From Crotophaga sulcirostris (taxonomy: Eukaryota; Chordata; Aves; Cuculiformes; Crotophagidae), in NCBI GenBank assembly GCA_013397455.1, contig VYZB01000274.1:670614-734613 (forward strand): a DNA stretch of 64,000 bases, written 5' to 3'. The notes beneath the pieces are model-generated. The model searched no databases and was not told the origin of the DNA. It was given only the letters and a program-made list of their open reading frames with translations. Below are positions 12,912 to 26,100 of the stretch, piece after piece. Both the position numbers and the translations under genes were made by a program. Every line of letters starts with the position of its first letter. Within the stretch, counting starts at the first letter, position 1.

Positions 12912-13057
12912 ATGGGAGGAGAGCTGTATCTACCAACATTTATATTTATATTAACAGTCATTATGATTGGTCTGATATTTAGAAAGTATATCCACAATTT
13001 AGCCACAAGCAAGTATTTCTTAATTATTAAATTTGCAGACAATTTTTTGTACAGCAG
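12912..13057 (+). CDS. Possible 146-bp exon with a membrane-like segment
   Basis: CACTTTTCAG at 12902-12911 is a good acceptor and GCAG/GTAAGT at 13057/13058 a consensus donor. The frame starting at ATG 12912 is open through 48 codons: MGGELYLPTFIF, then a hydrophobic run of about 17 residues, then FRKYIHNLATSKYF and FADNFLYS, with AG left over. A hydrophobic run followed by Arg-Lys resembles a membrane segment. However, AT-rich DNA readily produces Ile/Leu/Phe runs, so this could be chance. Joining the 12259-12337 candidate directly to it would create TGA at the junction, so the two cannot both be consecutive coding exons as drawn. Confidence 0.18.
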
Positions 13058-16000
13058 GTAAGTTTTTTTCGTTGTAAAAAGCAGTGTTCTGTATTTCAAC
13101 TTTATCCATAGTTATATCCTATAATAAATAAAAGGAGTAAAAAGTAATTTTCTAAAAACAAAGTTCAGTAAACAATAAGATGGATGAGCTTTGTTTGAGA
13201 AAATACCATCTTAAATGTCTAAAGTAATGCATGACCACGAATTAAATTTGGTGTTTTGTTCTACAAAAGAAAAAAAGACAGGGGAAAAATGCTTCATTTA
13301 GGAAACTGGAGAAACTGGTTTTGCTTTAGCCAGTTTTGAGATAAATTCACCATAAACATCTTTTTAAAATTCAAGCTGGAGCTCAAAAAAATATATTACA
13401 ACCAATGCATTATGTAAATTTTGTGAACTGTCCAAATAAATATTTCATTTTTCTCTTTTCCCATCCCCCTCTCCTCTCCTCTTTAGCTTTTTTCTAATGT
13501 GAAGACATACCTTTTTCCTTAATAATTTTTTGTTTTACACATTATTGTCCTCCCATTTCTGGCAATCTATCATTTTATTGTAGACTGATTTCTCTTAATT
13601 ATTTTAGTTTCTAATTTATTTTAGATATTTTACTTAAATATAAAGTAAAGGGATTTAAAAACAATATAAACTTCTTGTTTTATAGAAGAATACATTTTTT
13701 CTTTATTCAGAAGAATAATTACATCTCAAATGATAATGAAATGTCTTGAGAGAAACCAAAGCATATTGTCAAGCAGTGGCAATTTAAATTCTTATTAACA
13801 GGAAGAGCTGCTTTATTCACTAAATGAGAGAAAACAAATCATAGAAAACTGAAGCAGTTTCCTTAACATGAGGAGACGGATTCGTGACATGTTATGAATT
13901 CTATAATTACAGAGTAAAGTCTTGTTGCCTAGATTAATAACAAATCTCTTCAATGGGGCTTTTGACTCCACAGGCAAGTGTTTATTCTGGTGCAATGTTT
14001 ATCACTCATATAATTCTTAAGCAAACTTGGTAGGTACTTTCTTTTAGACGGTGGTGACTTGTATAATAGCCACTCTATGTTACAAGGATAGTTGTTGACT
14101 GTTTTCAGAGTTTCTTTGTAAAAGATTAGGGCCAGTTGAAATACACTGACTGTGTATTTCCAGCTGACTGGAACAGGAGATGATCCACCTGTAAGTCCGC
14201 AGTCAATGGCACTATTGGAGAAAAATGACATGAAGAAACAGGATCAGCACTGAACAGGCAAACAGGTTTGCAGTCCAGAAGTCAGAAAAATCCAAAAAGT
14301 AAAAACTGTAATTGTTTTCTACTAAGGTTCTAAAACACAAGGTTTGTATGCAAAAGGCTTCCAAACTACTCTGAACTTTGAAACCTTTGGAGAAAGTCAC
14401 CTTCAGACTACTGAATGCCTTAGAAAGGGATGTCTTAGTTATTACTTTGACGTTAGTGTGGCTGTTCTATGTCTCTCAGGTAGAGATTTCATCCTGAGAA
14501 AGAATATCCAACAGTTTATTGCAAACTTTATGCTCTTTCCTCTATGTAAAACCTGTCTATTACTGTTAAATGACATAAAATTAATTCTTACATTAAGTTA
14601 TTTGTGTAGCTATATAGATCTGTTATAAAATAAGAAGAAATCAGACTATTAACTACCTCTTGAGATGGCTTAACTGCCTTTTTTATCAGCCTGATAGATA
14701 TTAACTGTTGCTTGTTAGCTGAAACCTTTACTACTATTAATAATAACAAACAAACAAGCTGTCTAGGAGCGTGTAATTTCAAAAACCTGACACAATGTCC
14801 TAGCTATTCCATCTCATGTATATATTAAAATAGTTTATTCCTAATTTAATGGAACCCCAACTAAAATTATTTCTTTCCTTTGTTTTGCTTCATTTTTCTG
14901 TAGTCAGATTTGCAGTAACTACTTGATTGCTAGGAAGAATCACTGGATGCAAACTAATTGGAAACATATAGACTGGTACAAAGGAGGGGGAGGGGGGAAG
15001 CAGCAAATTAATCTGTATCTGTCACTTCTTTAAAGATGTTAGAAGGGAAATAACACGAGAGAACTGAGAATCCTTTATTGGGCATAAAGATACAAACATA
15101 CACCTAAAATGCACCAAGAGAATCTGTCTGCTGGTGTCTAGGATCTTGTACTTCAGAGTTAAAAAAAACCCCAAACCTATAAGCAAAAAGATATGGAGCA
15201 CTCTGTTCCATGTTAGATCTCAGCCTGACCTCTGACAAAGATTTGCTGAAGTCTTGAATCCTGGAGTGAACTAAGGTGTAAAAACTGAAGTAGGAAATAA
15301 AGTAGTGAAGTGAATATAGGTCAAACCTTTCGGAAACGGTTCCTCATCCAAAGAAAGGTAATCCTTTTTAATTTAAAAGTTGCTGTAAGTCATTGAACTA
15401 TGATAAAAATGAATCAAAGATGACCATTCACATGATTTCTATATGTACTTAATATGTTAGTATAAAAGTCAAAGAAAATCTACCCAGCTGAAATCCATCC
15501 ATGTTCTTTCTTAGGATCCATATTAGCAGAACTTAGCACATAGACAGCTCCTAAGTCTGTGACTAGTGTCATTGCTGTTGTTGATGGTGCTCAGATCCAT
15601 GCAGTATGTAATGTACATCTCCACTTTTAACAGTATTGTAACATCATTAACACACAATAACAGAATACAAATAGAGTTTAATGGTAAAATAGTTGAATTA
15701 CTTGAGTATTCTGGCAAGACATTGGTTTGGTTTTGTTATAATGATAAAATTAAAACACACATTTGGGAAATGAACTAGCTGGCCATCTCTCCCGAATCAT
15801 AGTAAATTTGTATAGGCACACTTTCAGTCTAATCTGAAAAAAACACCCTCTTCTGATTAGTAATCATGATGGGTATTTTAAAAGGTCAATAAAGTGGAAA
15901 ATAGCATTGAATTCAACCTATTTGAAGTAAGAATTACTTTGTGCAAAATGTAAAACCAGTATCAGTACATGTTAAATACAGAACAATTTAATTTAATTTT

Positions 16001-16170
16001 CAGCTCAGGTTATAAATCACTCTAAATGGAATGAGCATGATATATGACTCCACTGCTGCATTATTTAAAGTTAAACAGCAAAAAACTTTTTTTGGTACAA
16101 TCTGAAAAGGTAAAAAAAGGACAAATTGCTAAGTTCAAACCTTGCCTTCACTGCTGCAAAACAGTTAAAT
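13058..16170. other. Anonymous AT-rich DNA
   Basis: No gene or interspersed repeat is recognised. There is a short CT-rich tract near 13465-13486 and many chance ORFs. Confidence 0.5.
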
Positions 16171-18040
16171 CATAGAATCTTAGAATCGTTTGGGTTGGAA
16201 GGGACCTTGAAGACCACCTAGTTCCAATGCTTGGAGCTAGACAATTTTAAGGTATCTTCCAAGTCCCCTGCCATGGGGGGGACACCTCCCACCAGACCAG
16301 GGTGCTCATCCAGCCTGGCCTTGAATGATTTCAGACGGGGATCATCCACATCTTCCCTGGGCAACCTGTGCCAGTGTCTCACTACACTCATCATAAAGAA
16401 TTTCTTCCTAATGTCTAACCTCAATCCAATATAAAGCCATTCCCCCTCATCCTATCAGTATTTGCCCTTGTAAAAAGTTCCTCTCCAGCTTTCCTATAGC
16501 CCCTTCAGGTACTGGAAGGAGGCTATGGGGTCTCCCCAAAGCCTTCTCTTCTCCAGGTTGAACAAGCCCAACTCTCAGCCTGCCCTCATGGCAGAGATGC
16601 TGTAGCCTCCTGATCATCTTCATAGCCTTCTTCTGGACCCACTCCAACAGTTTTATATCTTGCTTAAGTTGGGGATTCCAGACCTGGACACAATACTCCA
16701 GGTGGGGTCTCATGAGATTGGAGTACATGGGCAGAATCCCCTCCCTCACACTGTTGGCCACGTTTCTTTTGATGCAGCTGAGGACACACTTGGCCTTCTG
16801 GGCTGTGAGCACACAGTGCTGGCTCATGTCGAGCTTCTCATCAATCAGCTCCCCCATGTCCTTCTCCACAGGGCTGCTCTTAGTCATATTGTCCCCCATC
16901 CTGTATTGAAATTGAATTGCCCTGACCCAGGTACAAGACCTTGCACTTGGCCTTGTTGAGCCTCATGAGGTTCACCCAGGCCCACTTCTCCAGCTTGTCC
17001 GGGTCCCTCTGGATGATATTCTGTCCTTCTTGTGTAACAACTGTCCCAGTCATCTTGGTGTCATCTGCAGACTTGATGACGGTGCACTTGATCCTGCTGT
17101 CTATATCATCAACAAAAATATTAAAGAGCACTGGTCCCAGTATGGACCCCTGAGGGACACTATTTGTCATCGATCTCCATCTGGACATCGAGCCATTGAC
17201 CAACTACTCCCTGAAAGTGACCATTCAACCAATTCCTTATCCACCCAACAGCCCATATCTCTCTAGTTTAGAGAGAAGAATGTTGTGAGGGACTGTATCA
17301 AAGGCTTTACAGAAGTCTAGATAGATTACATCCATTGCTCTTCCTGTGTCCACTCTTGGGGTCACCCCATCATAGAAAGCCACTAGTTTGGTGAGGCAGG
17401 ACTTGCCCTTGGTGAAGCCATATTGGTCGTCTCGAATTACCTCCTTGAGCTCCATGTGCTTTAGCAGAGCTTCTAGGAGGATCTATTCCGTAATCTTCCC
17501 ATTCACAGAGGTGATGCTGACTGGTCAGTAGTCCCCAGGGTCATCGTTTCTACCCTTTTTTTGAAAAAGGGCACCATTTTGCCCTTCTTCCAGTAACCGG
17601 GGACTTCCCTTGATTGCCATGGCTTTTTAAATATCATGGAGAGTGGCTTGGCAACCACATCAGCCAGTCCTCTCAGGACTCTGGGAGGCATCTCATCAGG
17701 TCCCACAGACTTCTACATGTTCAGGTTCCTCATCTGGTCATGAAACTGATATTCATCTATAGTGGGAGGGGCTTTAGCCTTCTGGCCTCCATCTTGTTTC
17801 CATTGGCCCTGGAGGGGTGAGGAGAGTGGCTGTCAGTGAAGACTGAGGCAAAAAATTGGTTGAGTATTTCAGCCTTCTCCTTGTCTGATTATATGAGGTC
17901 ATCATTATCATTCCTCGGTGGTGGTAGACTTTCTTTAGCTTTCCTTTTCTGGTTGACGTACCTGTTGAAGCCCTTGTTGTTATTCTTCACATTCCATGCC
18001 AAGTTAAGTTCCAGCTGCTCTTTGGCCTTCCTGACTCCAT
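16171..18040 (-). mobile_element. CR1 LINE, long minus-strand copy with most of the RT of ORF2
   Basis: The element reads on the minus strand from about 18040 down to the 3' end at 16171. In order on that strand: linker sequence between endonuclease and RT; RT entry (MPPRVLRGLADVVAKP, 17503-17706); motif A region in 17237-17455 ([17 protein letters not shown]); motif B and C region in 16880-17203 (SVPQGSILGPVLFNIFVDD); thumb and C-terminal region in 16447-16899 ([27 protein letters not shown]); and the tail in 16218-16424 (RKKFFMMSVVRHWHRLPRE, FKARLDEHPGLVG). The catalytic FADD of the family is SADD here (codons at 17060-17074), which fits one T-to-C change. Frame changes between blocks make it a dead copy. 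Its C-terminus and 3' end differ from the copies ending [13 protein letters not shown], so it belongs to another CR1 subfamily. The left flank lacks endonuclease, so it is 5' truncated. Confidence 0.93.
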
Positions 18041-20167
18041 TTTTCAAACTCTAAGTTCTGATTAAAATTATGCTATTGTACTTCATACCATTTCTGGAAA
18101 TCAAAGTGAGCTGTACCCTTCACCTGGCTAGTTAAATACTCTGAAAGTTTCTAATGCCCTTTCTACACAAAGGCATCAGTAGCAGTGCAAGCAACTAATT
18201 TTTTTGGTCCATGAAATCTAGGTTTGTGTAGGGTTTTCAGAGAATGAGATCAATTGAGGGAAAGGTCTTCCAAGGTTGATTGCAAAATCTTCCTCCTCCA
18301 GAGTTCCCTGCTTGTTTTATGACTTTTCTTTTAGAAAAACATAGAGGGTTTTCTTGGTATATCCTTTCTTTTGTTCAGATGATGACAGTGCCTGCTTAAA
18401 AATGTCAATAAACGTATATATGAGAACTTCTCAGGGAAAGAATTATCTTTTTTCACCAACCCCTCCACAATCAAAACATGTCACCATCTAATCTTGTTCA
18501 TAGAAGGGGATCATAATGACATGCAAGAAAACACCCAACATGGTGGTAATCTTGTGTAGTAAATTGAAGATGAGGAGTCAAAACATCAAATATATTTCCA
18601 ACTGCTTAACTGTATACATTGCCTATAAATATGATAAAACTTGTATATTTCGACTCATGTCATGAGGAATTTCTGTATTTTGTTCAGCTGACATATCATG
18701 CACGCCAATGAACAATGGTTAAAAAAAATTGTAGAGGATTTGGAAGTTTAGACAAATATTCCATTATCTTGTAGATTCCTTAGTGAAATTATTTAATCGT
18801 GCAGAATTGTCCATGAAGATTCGCTTTCTATCCATAAAGAAAGCTTTAGAGATTATTACAATTATTTTCAAACCAAATATCTTAGAAGAATTTTACAGCT
18901 AATTTAAGTTTAAAGGAAATCCCAACCTTTTCCATCACCCTGAAAGGAATGAACATGGCAGAGACATACTATACCATGATATTTTGGAGAACAAAGGGTG
19001 TTCCCACAGATACTGTCAATACTGCTGCTCTGTTGAACTGATAGCTTTCTCAGCCCTCCCATTACTGAGAACAGAAATCCCTAGGAAACACACCTTACAA
19101 TTACAGCTTCCTTCTTTCAGCTCTACTATTTAGGGCAATTTGCCTCACAAGTATGCCTAGGAAAGTCAGGTTGTGAGTTCTCAAGCAATTTAGATGCCGA
19201 TTCATTAGAAGACACCTGCCACCTCCTGGTTTCACCAGAAGTTCGAATGTTAGGTGTTTCAGCTGAAGCATTTTGGAGAGAACAAGCTGACATTATGTAT
19301 AAAGCTGGCATTATGTATAAATCTGAATTTTGTAGAAATCTTCCCACTAAGTCTACTTCAATATATAACAATCATGTCAATATTGGAATATATTGCTATG
19401 ATAATATAATTGTACTGTACAGTAAAAATTATGTAGTTCCGCTAAATGTGGGAGAAAATGATCAAGGCAAACATGTTTTCAATGGGTTTATGTAGCCCCT
19501 GGGTGTTCAGGCCATATAGAACTCTTAAAAGTAAACCATTTCTATTAATTCCCACCTAGGAAGTCAGGCTAATGGCTTAAACTAGCATTTTTTCTTTCTT
19601 TTTTATTTTTTTTTTAAACATAGTATTACAGGTAAATTTTCAAAACATACTGAAGCATTTGTTAATTTTTTTACACTAGACTATCACTCTACATTGTAAC
19701 TACTTGAATGTAATACTTCACTAGACAAATTTCTTTTGAGGTGATCAGTAACACAAGTGGTAAAACTATTCTTGGTTTGGGGATTTTGGTTTGGGTTTGG
19801 TTTGTTTGTTTTTAGGTTTTTTTCCTGTGCTTCTATTATATTTATTAAGCCTTTCAGTATCTACTTAGATGACTCAGTTGAGATACTTACTATTTTAGTG
19901 CTAAAGGAGATCTTTCAGAAGCTTTCAGTGGTGATTCAGAAGGAAGTAGAGGCAGTCAAATACCTTTGAAGGAATTTATCTGCATCTTTCACTGCTTTCA
20001 AATCAAGCTATCAGCAGCTTTGAACACACTTAGAGGAACTGTTTATTTTCCTGAAAATGTCACTACATTTAGATTATTTTTAGATGGGTCAGAGGGTGTA
20101 AATTTATAATGGATGACAAAACACCAAAATAAAAGAGAAGACCCTGTTTATCTCTCACACTTTAACA
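18041..20167. other. Anonymous AT-rich DNA
   Basis: No recognisable gene or element. It includes an 18-bp direct duplication, listed separately. Confidence 0.5.
19286..19321 (+). repeat. 18-bp tandem duplication
   Basis: Two adjacent 18-base units (GCTGACATTATGTATAAA type) differ at one position. In the local open frame this repeats ADIMYK as AGIMYK, but the frame is probably not coding. Confidence 0.85.
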
Positions 20168-20272
20168 GAGTGCCATGGTTCAGAAAATGAGTGGGTGTTA
20201 GTGTTGGGTTATAGGTTGGACATGATGATCTGAAAGGTCCTTTCCAACTATGTAATACTGTGATACTGTGAT
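20168..20272 (+). mobile_element. CR1 LINE 3' end only
   Basis: About 105 bases match the final part of the CR1 at 2878-3695. They cover the last ORF2 codons, a GTTAGTGTT stretch, the GGTTGGACATGATGATC block, CCTTTCCAACTATG, and two ATACTGTG-type tail units. This is a typical extreme 5' truncation of CR1. It belongs to the same subfamily as the 2878 copy by sequence and tail. Confidence 0.9.
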
Positions 20273-22544
20273 ATTCATTCACAGTTGAAGCTCTAACTCA
20301 AAAGGGTTCAGCACATCCTTAGTCAGAACCTCAGTAGTACATACTTAAATAATATAATCTGGCATGTGTCCAAGTGATATACCAGTTTCTAAAAACAACC
20401 CAAGCTTCCTCAGGCTTCTAATAAAATCTTATCTCATTGTATTCAATCTACTGCAATTTGGATCTAAGTGTACTGTCTGCTGTAAAACCAAACCAAACCC
20501 AACCTGTTAGAAGTTAATGTTTTCCCATAAATAAGGCACTATCAGTTTTGCAGGGCAAGTTAAAAGAGGAAAGTATATTAAATATGAATGTTCTCTGCTG
20601 CAAAAGAAAGCTGTGTAGAGATATTGAATCATCATTTTTTTTTCAACAGTTAGCTGAATGGAATTACTGAAGCAAATTTTTCTCCGTCAGTTCTATGGTG
20701 GCAGCAGTCTTAAGGGATTCCAGGGTTGCAGTGAAGTGCTAATTAATCCTGCATGTCTCACTGAACACCAAAAAGAACAATGACTTTAAGTGATGCAACT
20801 GTACAAGGGGGAATATTTTCATCTTTGGGATAAGCATATTAAGAGAAGCAAGTACTGCACAAAAAAACAGCTTCAAAAGGAGGGGTACATTTTTGTCTTC
20901 ATTTTGGACAAATCTTTCGGGGGAAAGAAGAGCTGTGTCCTTCTGGCAATGTCCTTAGCCTGCAGATACTGGTAGCCACTAGACTAACGTGTAGGACAGG
21001 ATTCTACAGTTTCATTTGGTCTTTTACTTTAAGGATGCTGACTGGATCACTTGCAAAGAGAGGAAGGGCTTGTTTTTCACCCAGATCGAGTTTAAGAATT
21101 AACATTGAACTGTTCCATATCAAAAAAAGGCCATGGTCCTTCTAGATGTGCCCCATTTCACCTGGTACTCCAAATCTATAACATTGCTGTGACTTTTATA
21201 ATGTGGGAAAGAGTGTTAATAGCTGCTGAACCAGGTGTACTAGGAATGTGTTCTTTGCTACCCCAAAGCTGGGAGAATTCACATGGAATTTAATCTCTTG
21301 AATTCCTTTTCTTTTGTTCTAGTCCCAACTTGGTACCCCTAGCAATTTCAGGCTTCGATTCAACTGGGTATTGAAGTTTAAAAAAATGAGCATCTTTTTT
21401 CCCCTGGACATGTTCTGGGGCTTTAACTGAAAAGCATATGTCCCTAAGGATGTGATGCCTCTCTAATGACCTGTTATTGTAAAATGTTCACCCTTTTTAC
21501 TCTCGGGTACTCCCTCTCACTCTCTCACCTCCTGTTATTCTAATATGCAATATGGTAATAGTAAAATCCAGATTCACGTGTACTAAAACCCTGGACAACA
21601 CATTTTTAAATTTAATTTTTTATAGTTTCATTGAAGTAATTTTCTTAACATCTCACAGAGGACACTACCTAAGGCATGTTTCAGCTGAATGGTCTGTCTT
21701 TCCTATCAAGCAGTGTGACTGAAAGGACAAGGAGCACAAAGCTGCAAAGCACTGAATAATTACAGTCACAGCTGTTTTCACAGCTATCCTACCACTCATG
21801 TAGCCATTTAGATGCTAAATTACACGTCATAAAAACCTTTGCAAAAATTGTTATGATGGCTATAGAAAAAAACCCCAATTTTTGGACCTCCTTTGTCATC
21901 AGCATTGTATCATAAATGTTATGAGAAAAGAGGCATAGATGATCAGCATGGGTGGCACGTTGAACAGCTGTTGAGCTTTTGTTTCTTTTCCTTGTTGGGT
22001 CAGTAGGGATAAAAGTTAACGTCTAGCATAGGGTCTCAACACTATTAGCAGTGCAAATGTGCCTTTCATAATACAAGAACTGACTTACCTCTAGCTGCTT
22101 GGAATTCCAAGTAAGTCACTTAAAATAAAGAATTTACTTTCTGACTGTTTTTTAAGTCCCACATTTCCAAATAATTTAGAATATATTTTCTGTGTGTCTG
22201 TCTGTGTGGTGGGGAACTGGAGCACAAACTGTCCAACAGTGGAATAGCACGCAGATTAATGTCTCCCTTTTGATTTTCCCTCTCAATAAAATTAATGGCC
22301 CATTACTGCTATTGCCTATTCTGTATCAGGCTAAATCTGGACTAAAACACCTTTTACTGAGTGCCATAGTTGCAGCTTGATAAATGCCATTGGACTGATG
22401 AAGTTGAAACTTAATGCAAAGGTGGTTTGGAGGGGTTATTTGTCTTTTATTTTGTTTATTCTTCTTAGTTTCAGGGGTTTTTTCTTACTTTTTTTTTTTT
22501 TGTTTCAGTTTGGCAAGTCTACTATATGAGGGAACCTGAACTTT
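20273..22544. other. Anonymous DNA
   Basis: No gene or interspersed repeat recognised. It contains a T run near 22489-22501 next to the following CR1 piece. Confidence 0.5.
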
Positions 22545-23190
22545 TGGTTTGTCATCAGCCGAACAAAAGTCTGCCTATGATAGTGGTTTTGTCAGCCCCC
22601 ATCCTTACTTCACCAAGAATTTAAAACTCTATTATTTCATGGTCACTAAGCCCAAGATAGACTGAAAACCACATCTCCCACCAGTGCTTCTCTGTTTGCA
22701 AACAGTTGGTCAGGCAAGGCACTGCCCCTGGTACGCTCACTTACCAGCTGGGTCAGGAAGTTTTCTTCTACACACTCCGGGAATCTCCTACAATATTTCC
22801 TCACTGCTGTGTTGTATTTCCAGCAGATATAAGGTACGTTGAAGTCCCTCATGAGAAGAAGGCGTAGCGATTGAGAGACTTTTTCCAGCTGCTTTCAGAG
22901 TGTTTCTTCAATATCTTCGTCCTGGTTGGGTGGTCTGTAACAGACCCCCAGCAGGATATCTGCCTTATTGGACTTCTCCCTCACCCTTACCCATAAGAAC
23001 TCAACCTTATCATCATGATTGTTGATGTCTATACAACTGAAACCCTCCTTAACACACAGAGTCACCCCACCCACTCTTCTTCCTTGCCTATCCCTTCTGA
23101 AGAGCTTGTAGACATCCATTGCATTTTTCCAGTCATAAAAGCAATCCCACCAAGTTTTCCACGTCTGTGAAACGTTTTTGAGGAACACAG
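22545..23190 (-). mobile_element. CR1 LINE fragment, ORF2 endonuclease region
   Basis: Read on the minus strand, 23188-22895 encodes the later part of the CR1 AP-type endonuclease: TWWDCFYDWKNAMDVYKLF, RRDRQGRRVGGVTLCVKEG and LLGVCYRPPNQDEDIEE. It runs on through one TGA into 22852-22646 with LMRDFNVPYICWKYNTA, a degenerate form of the GDFN metal-binding motif with Arg in place of Gly, then NFLTQLVSE and FANREALVGDV. Weaker similarity (LSDHE, matching the HSDHE motif) continues to about 22545. No RT or 3' end is attached, so both ends are lost or the rest lies elsewhere. The copy is dead. Confidence 0.88.
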
Positions 23191-26100
23191 AAATCAGAGT
23201 TCAGGTACTTTATTTCTTCACTCCTCCTGTAGGTTAAGCTCTACGACTAGCTTCTCCAATGACACGTGGTCAACAGGTGACTCCAATGGTGCATTACATA
23301 TCCCTGTTAAGAGGTCCTTGAAGAGCATCAGAGATGGAGACAAAATTGGGTGAAGTCATTACCACTTGAAAAAGGAGAGAACACATACACAAACCTCATA
23401 GTTGTCCATGGTACTTTGAAAAGGAAATGTGCTATGACAAATATTGAAAGGAAATGTGTCAGGAACAAGGCAAAGTACCACCCCCCAACAAACAAACAAA
23501 CCAGCCTCCCCCAAAAATATTACTTCAGATCAATCTAACCCATCAAAATTCTTGTGTATTTAGTCAAATTAACAATTTTGCACAGGGAATTTCTTTTTTA
23601 ATGACATTATGTTTTCTATCAATGTTTTTTAGCCAATTGTTCCCAGAGGGTCTTCATTAGATACTAGTTTCCTAGAAACCATTAATGAGACACTGCAAAG
23701 TCCCTTAAGTCATGCTGAAAATCTTTTAGCAAATAATGGAAATATCATTTGGATTTCATGTTTGTATATACTGGGAAGAAATATATACCTCTAGGGACTG
23801 TATTTATTCCAATTATTTGAAATTGCTCAAAATTATGATTGAAGCTGCTCTTATGTGAAATAATTTGTTTGCATGTTTATGTGTTTCTCTACTTAATACT
23901 GATGATATACTCCAGTTCATTAACAATTTTTGAAAAATACAACATCAAATCCAAGTTTCCAATGATTGTGGTGAACAATGTGGTTTAGAAATGAGATATT
24001 ACTTTAGTTCATTAGAGATTCTGAAACCTTAATATTCACAAAGTGGTAGATACAGAGGTTTAATAGTTTTTGTTAATTTCTAATTTTTATAAGATTGTAA
24101 TATTTCCAAGCCTGTAGAAAGTATGTACTATATAAAATATATCTTGGTTTTCCTACTCAAGTAACAGCTCATGACTCACCACATTTCTTCTGGCCCTAAA
24201 TTGAGTCTTTCTTTAAATATCACAGTCTTCAATTATGGCTCTTCCTGAGAAGTTCATCAGGACAATACTCCACAGATGGGATCAGTTTCATTCCTTCTCT
24301 CCTTTCTCAAGTGCTACATCCTGAAGATCTGCATCTGCTGTCTGCAGGAGATAAGAGACGCAGGGGACAGCTGCAAAATGGGGCAGAACCACCCTACCCT
24401 GGAAAGCCCTGAGCATGCATCTTCCAGAAAGCAGGGGTATGCAGCTCTGGTGAGATTCCTCTTCCCTCATTGAAACAGGTCCTCCAACTAAAAGATATCT
24501 TCAGTCTCTCAGGACCTCCCTAAACATCTCAAAACTGAAACATTCAAATGAAACAAAAAACCCATAACAATTAAATAAAAATAGTTCTAAAAGCCTGTGC
24601 ATTAGCTCTGTATTACTGTTGATGATTGACAGATAGATAGGCAGTATCATTTAATGTATTTATTTTCTAATTAGTAGAGCTACCTTCAAAAGTAAATTTC
24701 ATTGACTATTTGCCATTATTTTGCTGTAAGAAACAATGACACAACTCCTTTTTTCTGTTTGTTTATTTGTTTGTTTTTACAAATTTACACCAAACCCGTA
24801 GCATCTGCCTGATTTCAATATAGATGTGTACGCTATGAGTACATGTAAATATGATTCCAGAAGTCTGGAAAAATATGGGGTTTTTTTTGTGTTTCCTTGG
24901 CAATGCTTTTTTCCTCCAAAAAAAAAAGCCAAGCCCCAAAGTAAAATTTCAAAAAGAACCCTCTATACCTTCTTGCAGAACAAGTGCAATCAATGTGTCA
25001 TTTCATATAGAAACAAAATTTGGGAGCTAAGAGGTAACTATAATTATTTGATAATGATTTTGCTTATAATACATTTAATCCTACAATTTATTGAAATCTT
25101 TTTCATTATGCTATTTCCCTCTAGCAGGAGAAAACCAGAAAAGAGAAAGTGTAATAGATATACTTTGCAATTATTGTACATAATGCTATCTTTAAATAAC
25201 TAAAATTGTGGTCTTGCTGTCAATAGCCTTGCAGTAGAACTGTGTGGGTCATAGTGTGCCTAGTAAAATTAGGTAAAGTTAGTCTCTCATTTGTATATGC
25301 TAATATTTGGATAAACCACTTAGATTTTGCTGCCAATTGGTTCTTACAACCAGGCAAGGTGGTTCATTTTGAATATTTCTTAGCTCTGTCTTGATCTGAA
25401 AGCATGCAAACAAACAACTGATGTTCAAACCACTAAAGTTTGGTTTGAAAACAAAAAAATGGGAGTCAATTAGAGCATGTTATTTTGTCGCAGATCTAGA
25501 AAATGACAATTGCAAAACCAGATTACAATCTGTTCAGTTCATAATCTGATACCCTCAGGGCAGCTAGACAATTAGAACACAATCCGGATATGATCCGATG
25601 CACAGTAGTTACATGGAAAAAAGAAGAAAGGGAAAGAAGAGAGAGAGCAATAAGAGTGGGGAGGGGGATGAGAAAAACAGTTACCACTCCATGGGCCTCT
25701 GGAAAATGTGGTCTTCAGGAGCCCATGGTCCTGCAGTTCTTCTGCAGTATCTTCAGGCAGGTTCCGTGGGGTGGTGGGTGTGTGTGCCTGTTTCTTGATG
25801 ACAATAAAAGTAGAGTCAGTCTCTACAAGGATTTAACAAGATGAACAGATCTACACTTGTTGTGGTTAAGATTAAATCGCATGCAAGAACTGCTTGCAAG
25901 AGGAAACTCATTAAAATCCCTTCTTGAATCAGTCAATAAAGGTTGCAGCATTTTCCTGTTCTAAGGAACCTGAAAGACATAACATTTATGAGCCATCCAT
26001 ACAAGTCACAGGAAGGACTAGCACCCCAGAGGATGTATGTACCTTTAAAACTCAAACTTAGACCATAGCCTTAAGCCTTTCCACAGCCACTCTCCATTCC

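Noticed and set aside
24826..25203. 125-codon plus-strand ORF
   Set aside because: It runs through A- and T-runs and gives Lys-, Ile- and Phe-rich sequence typical of chance ORFs in AT-rich DNA.
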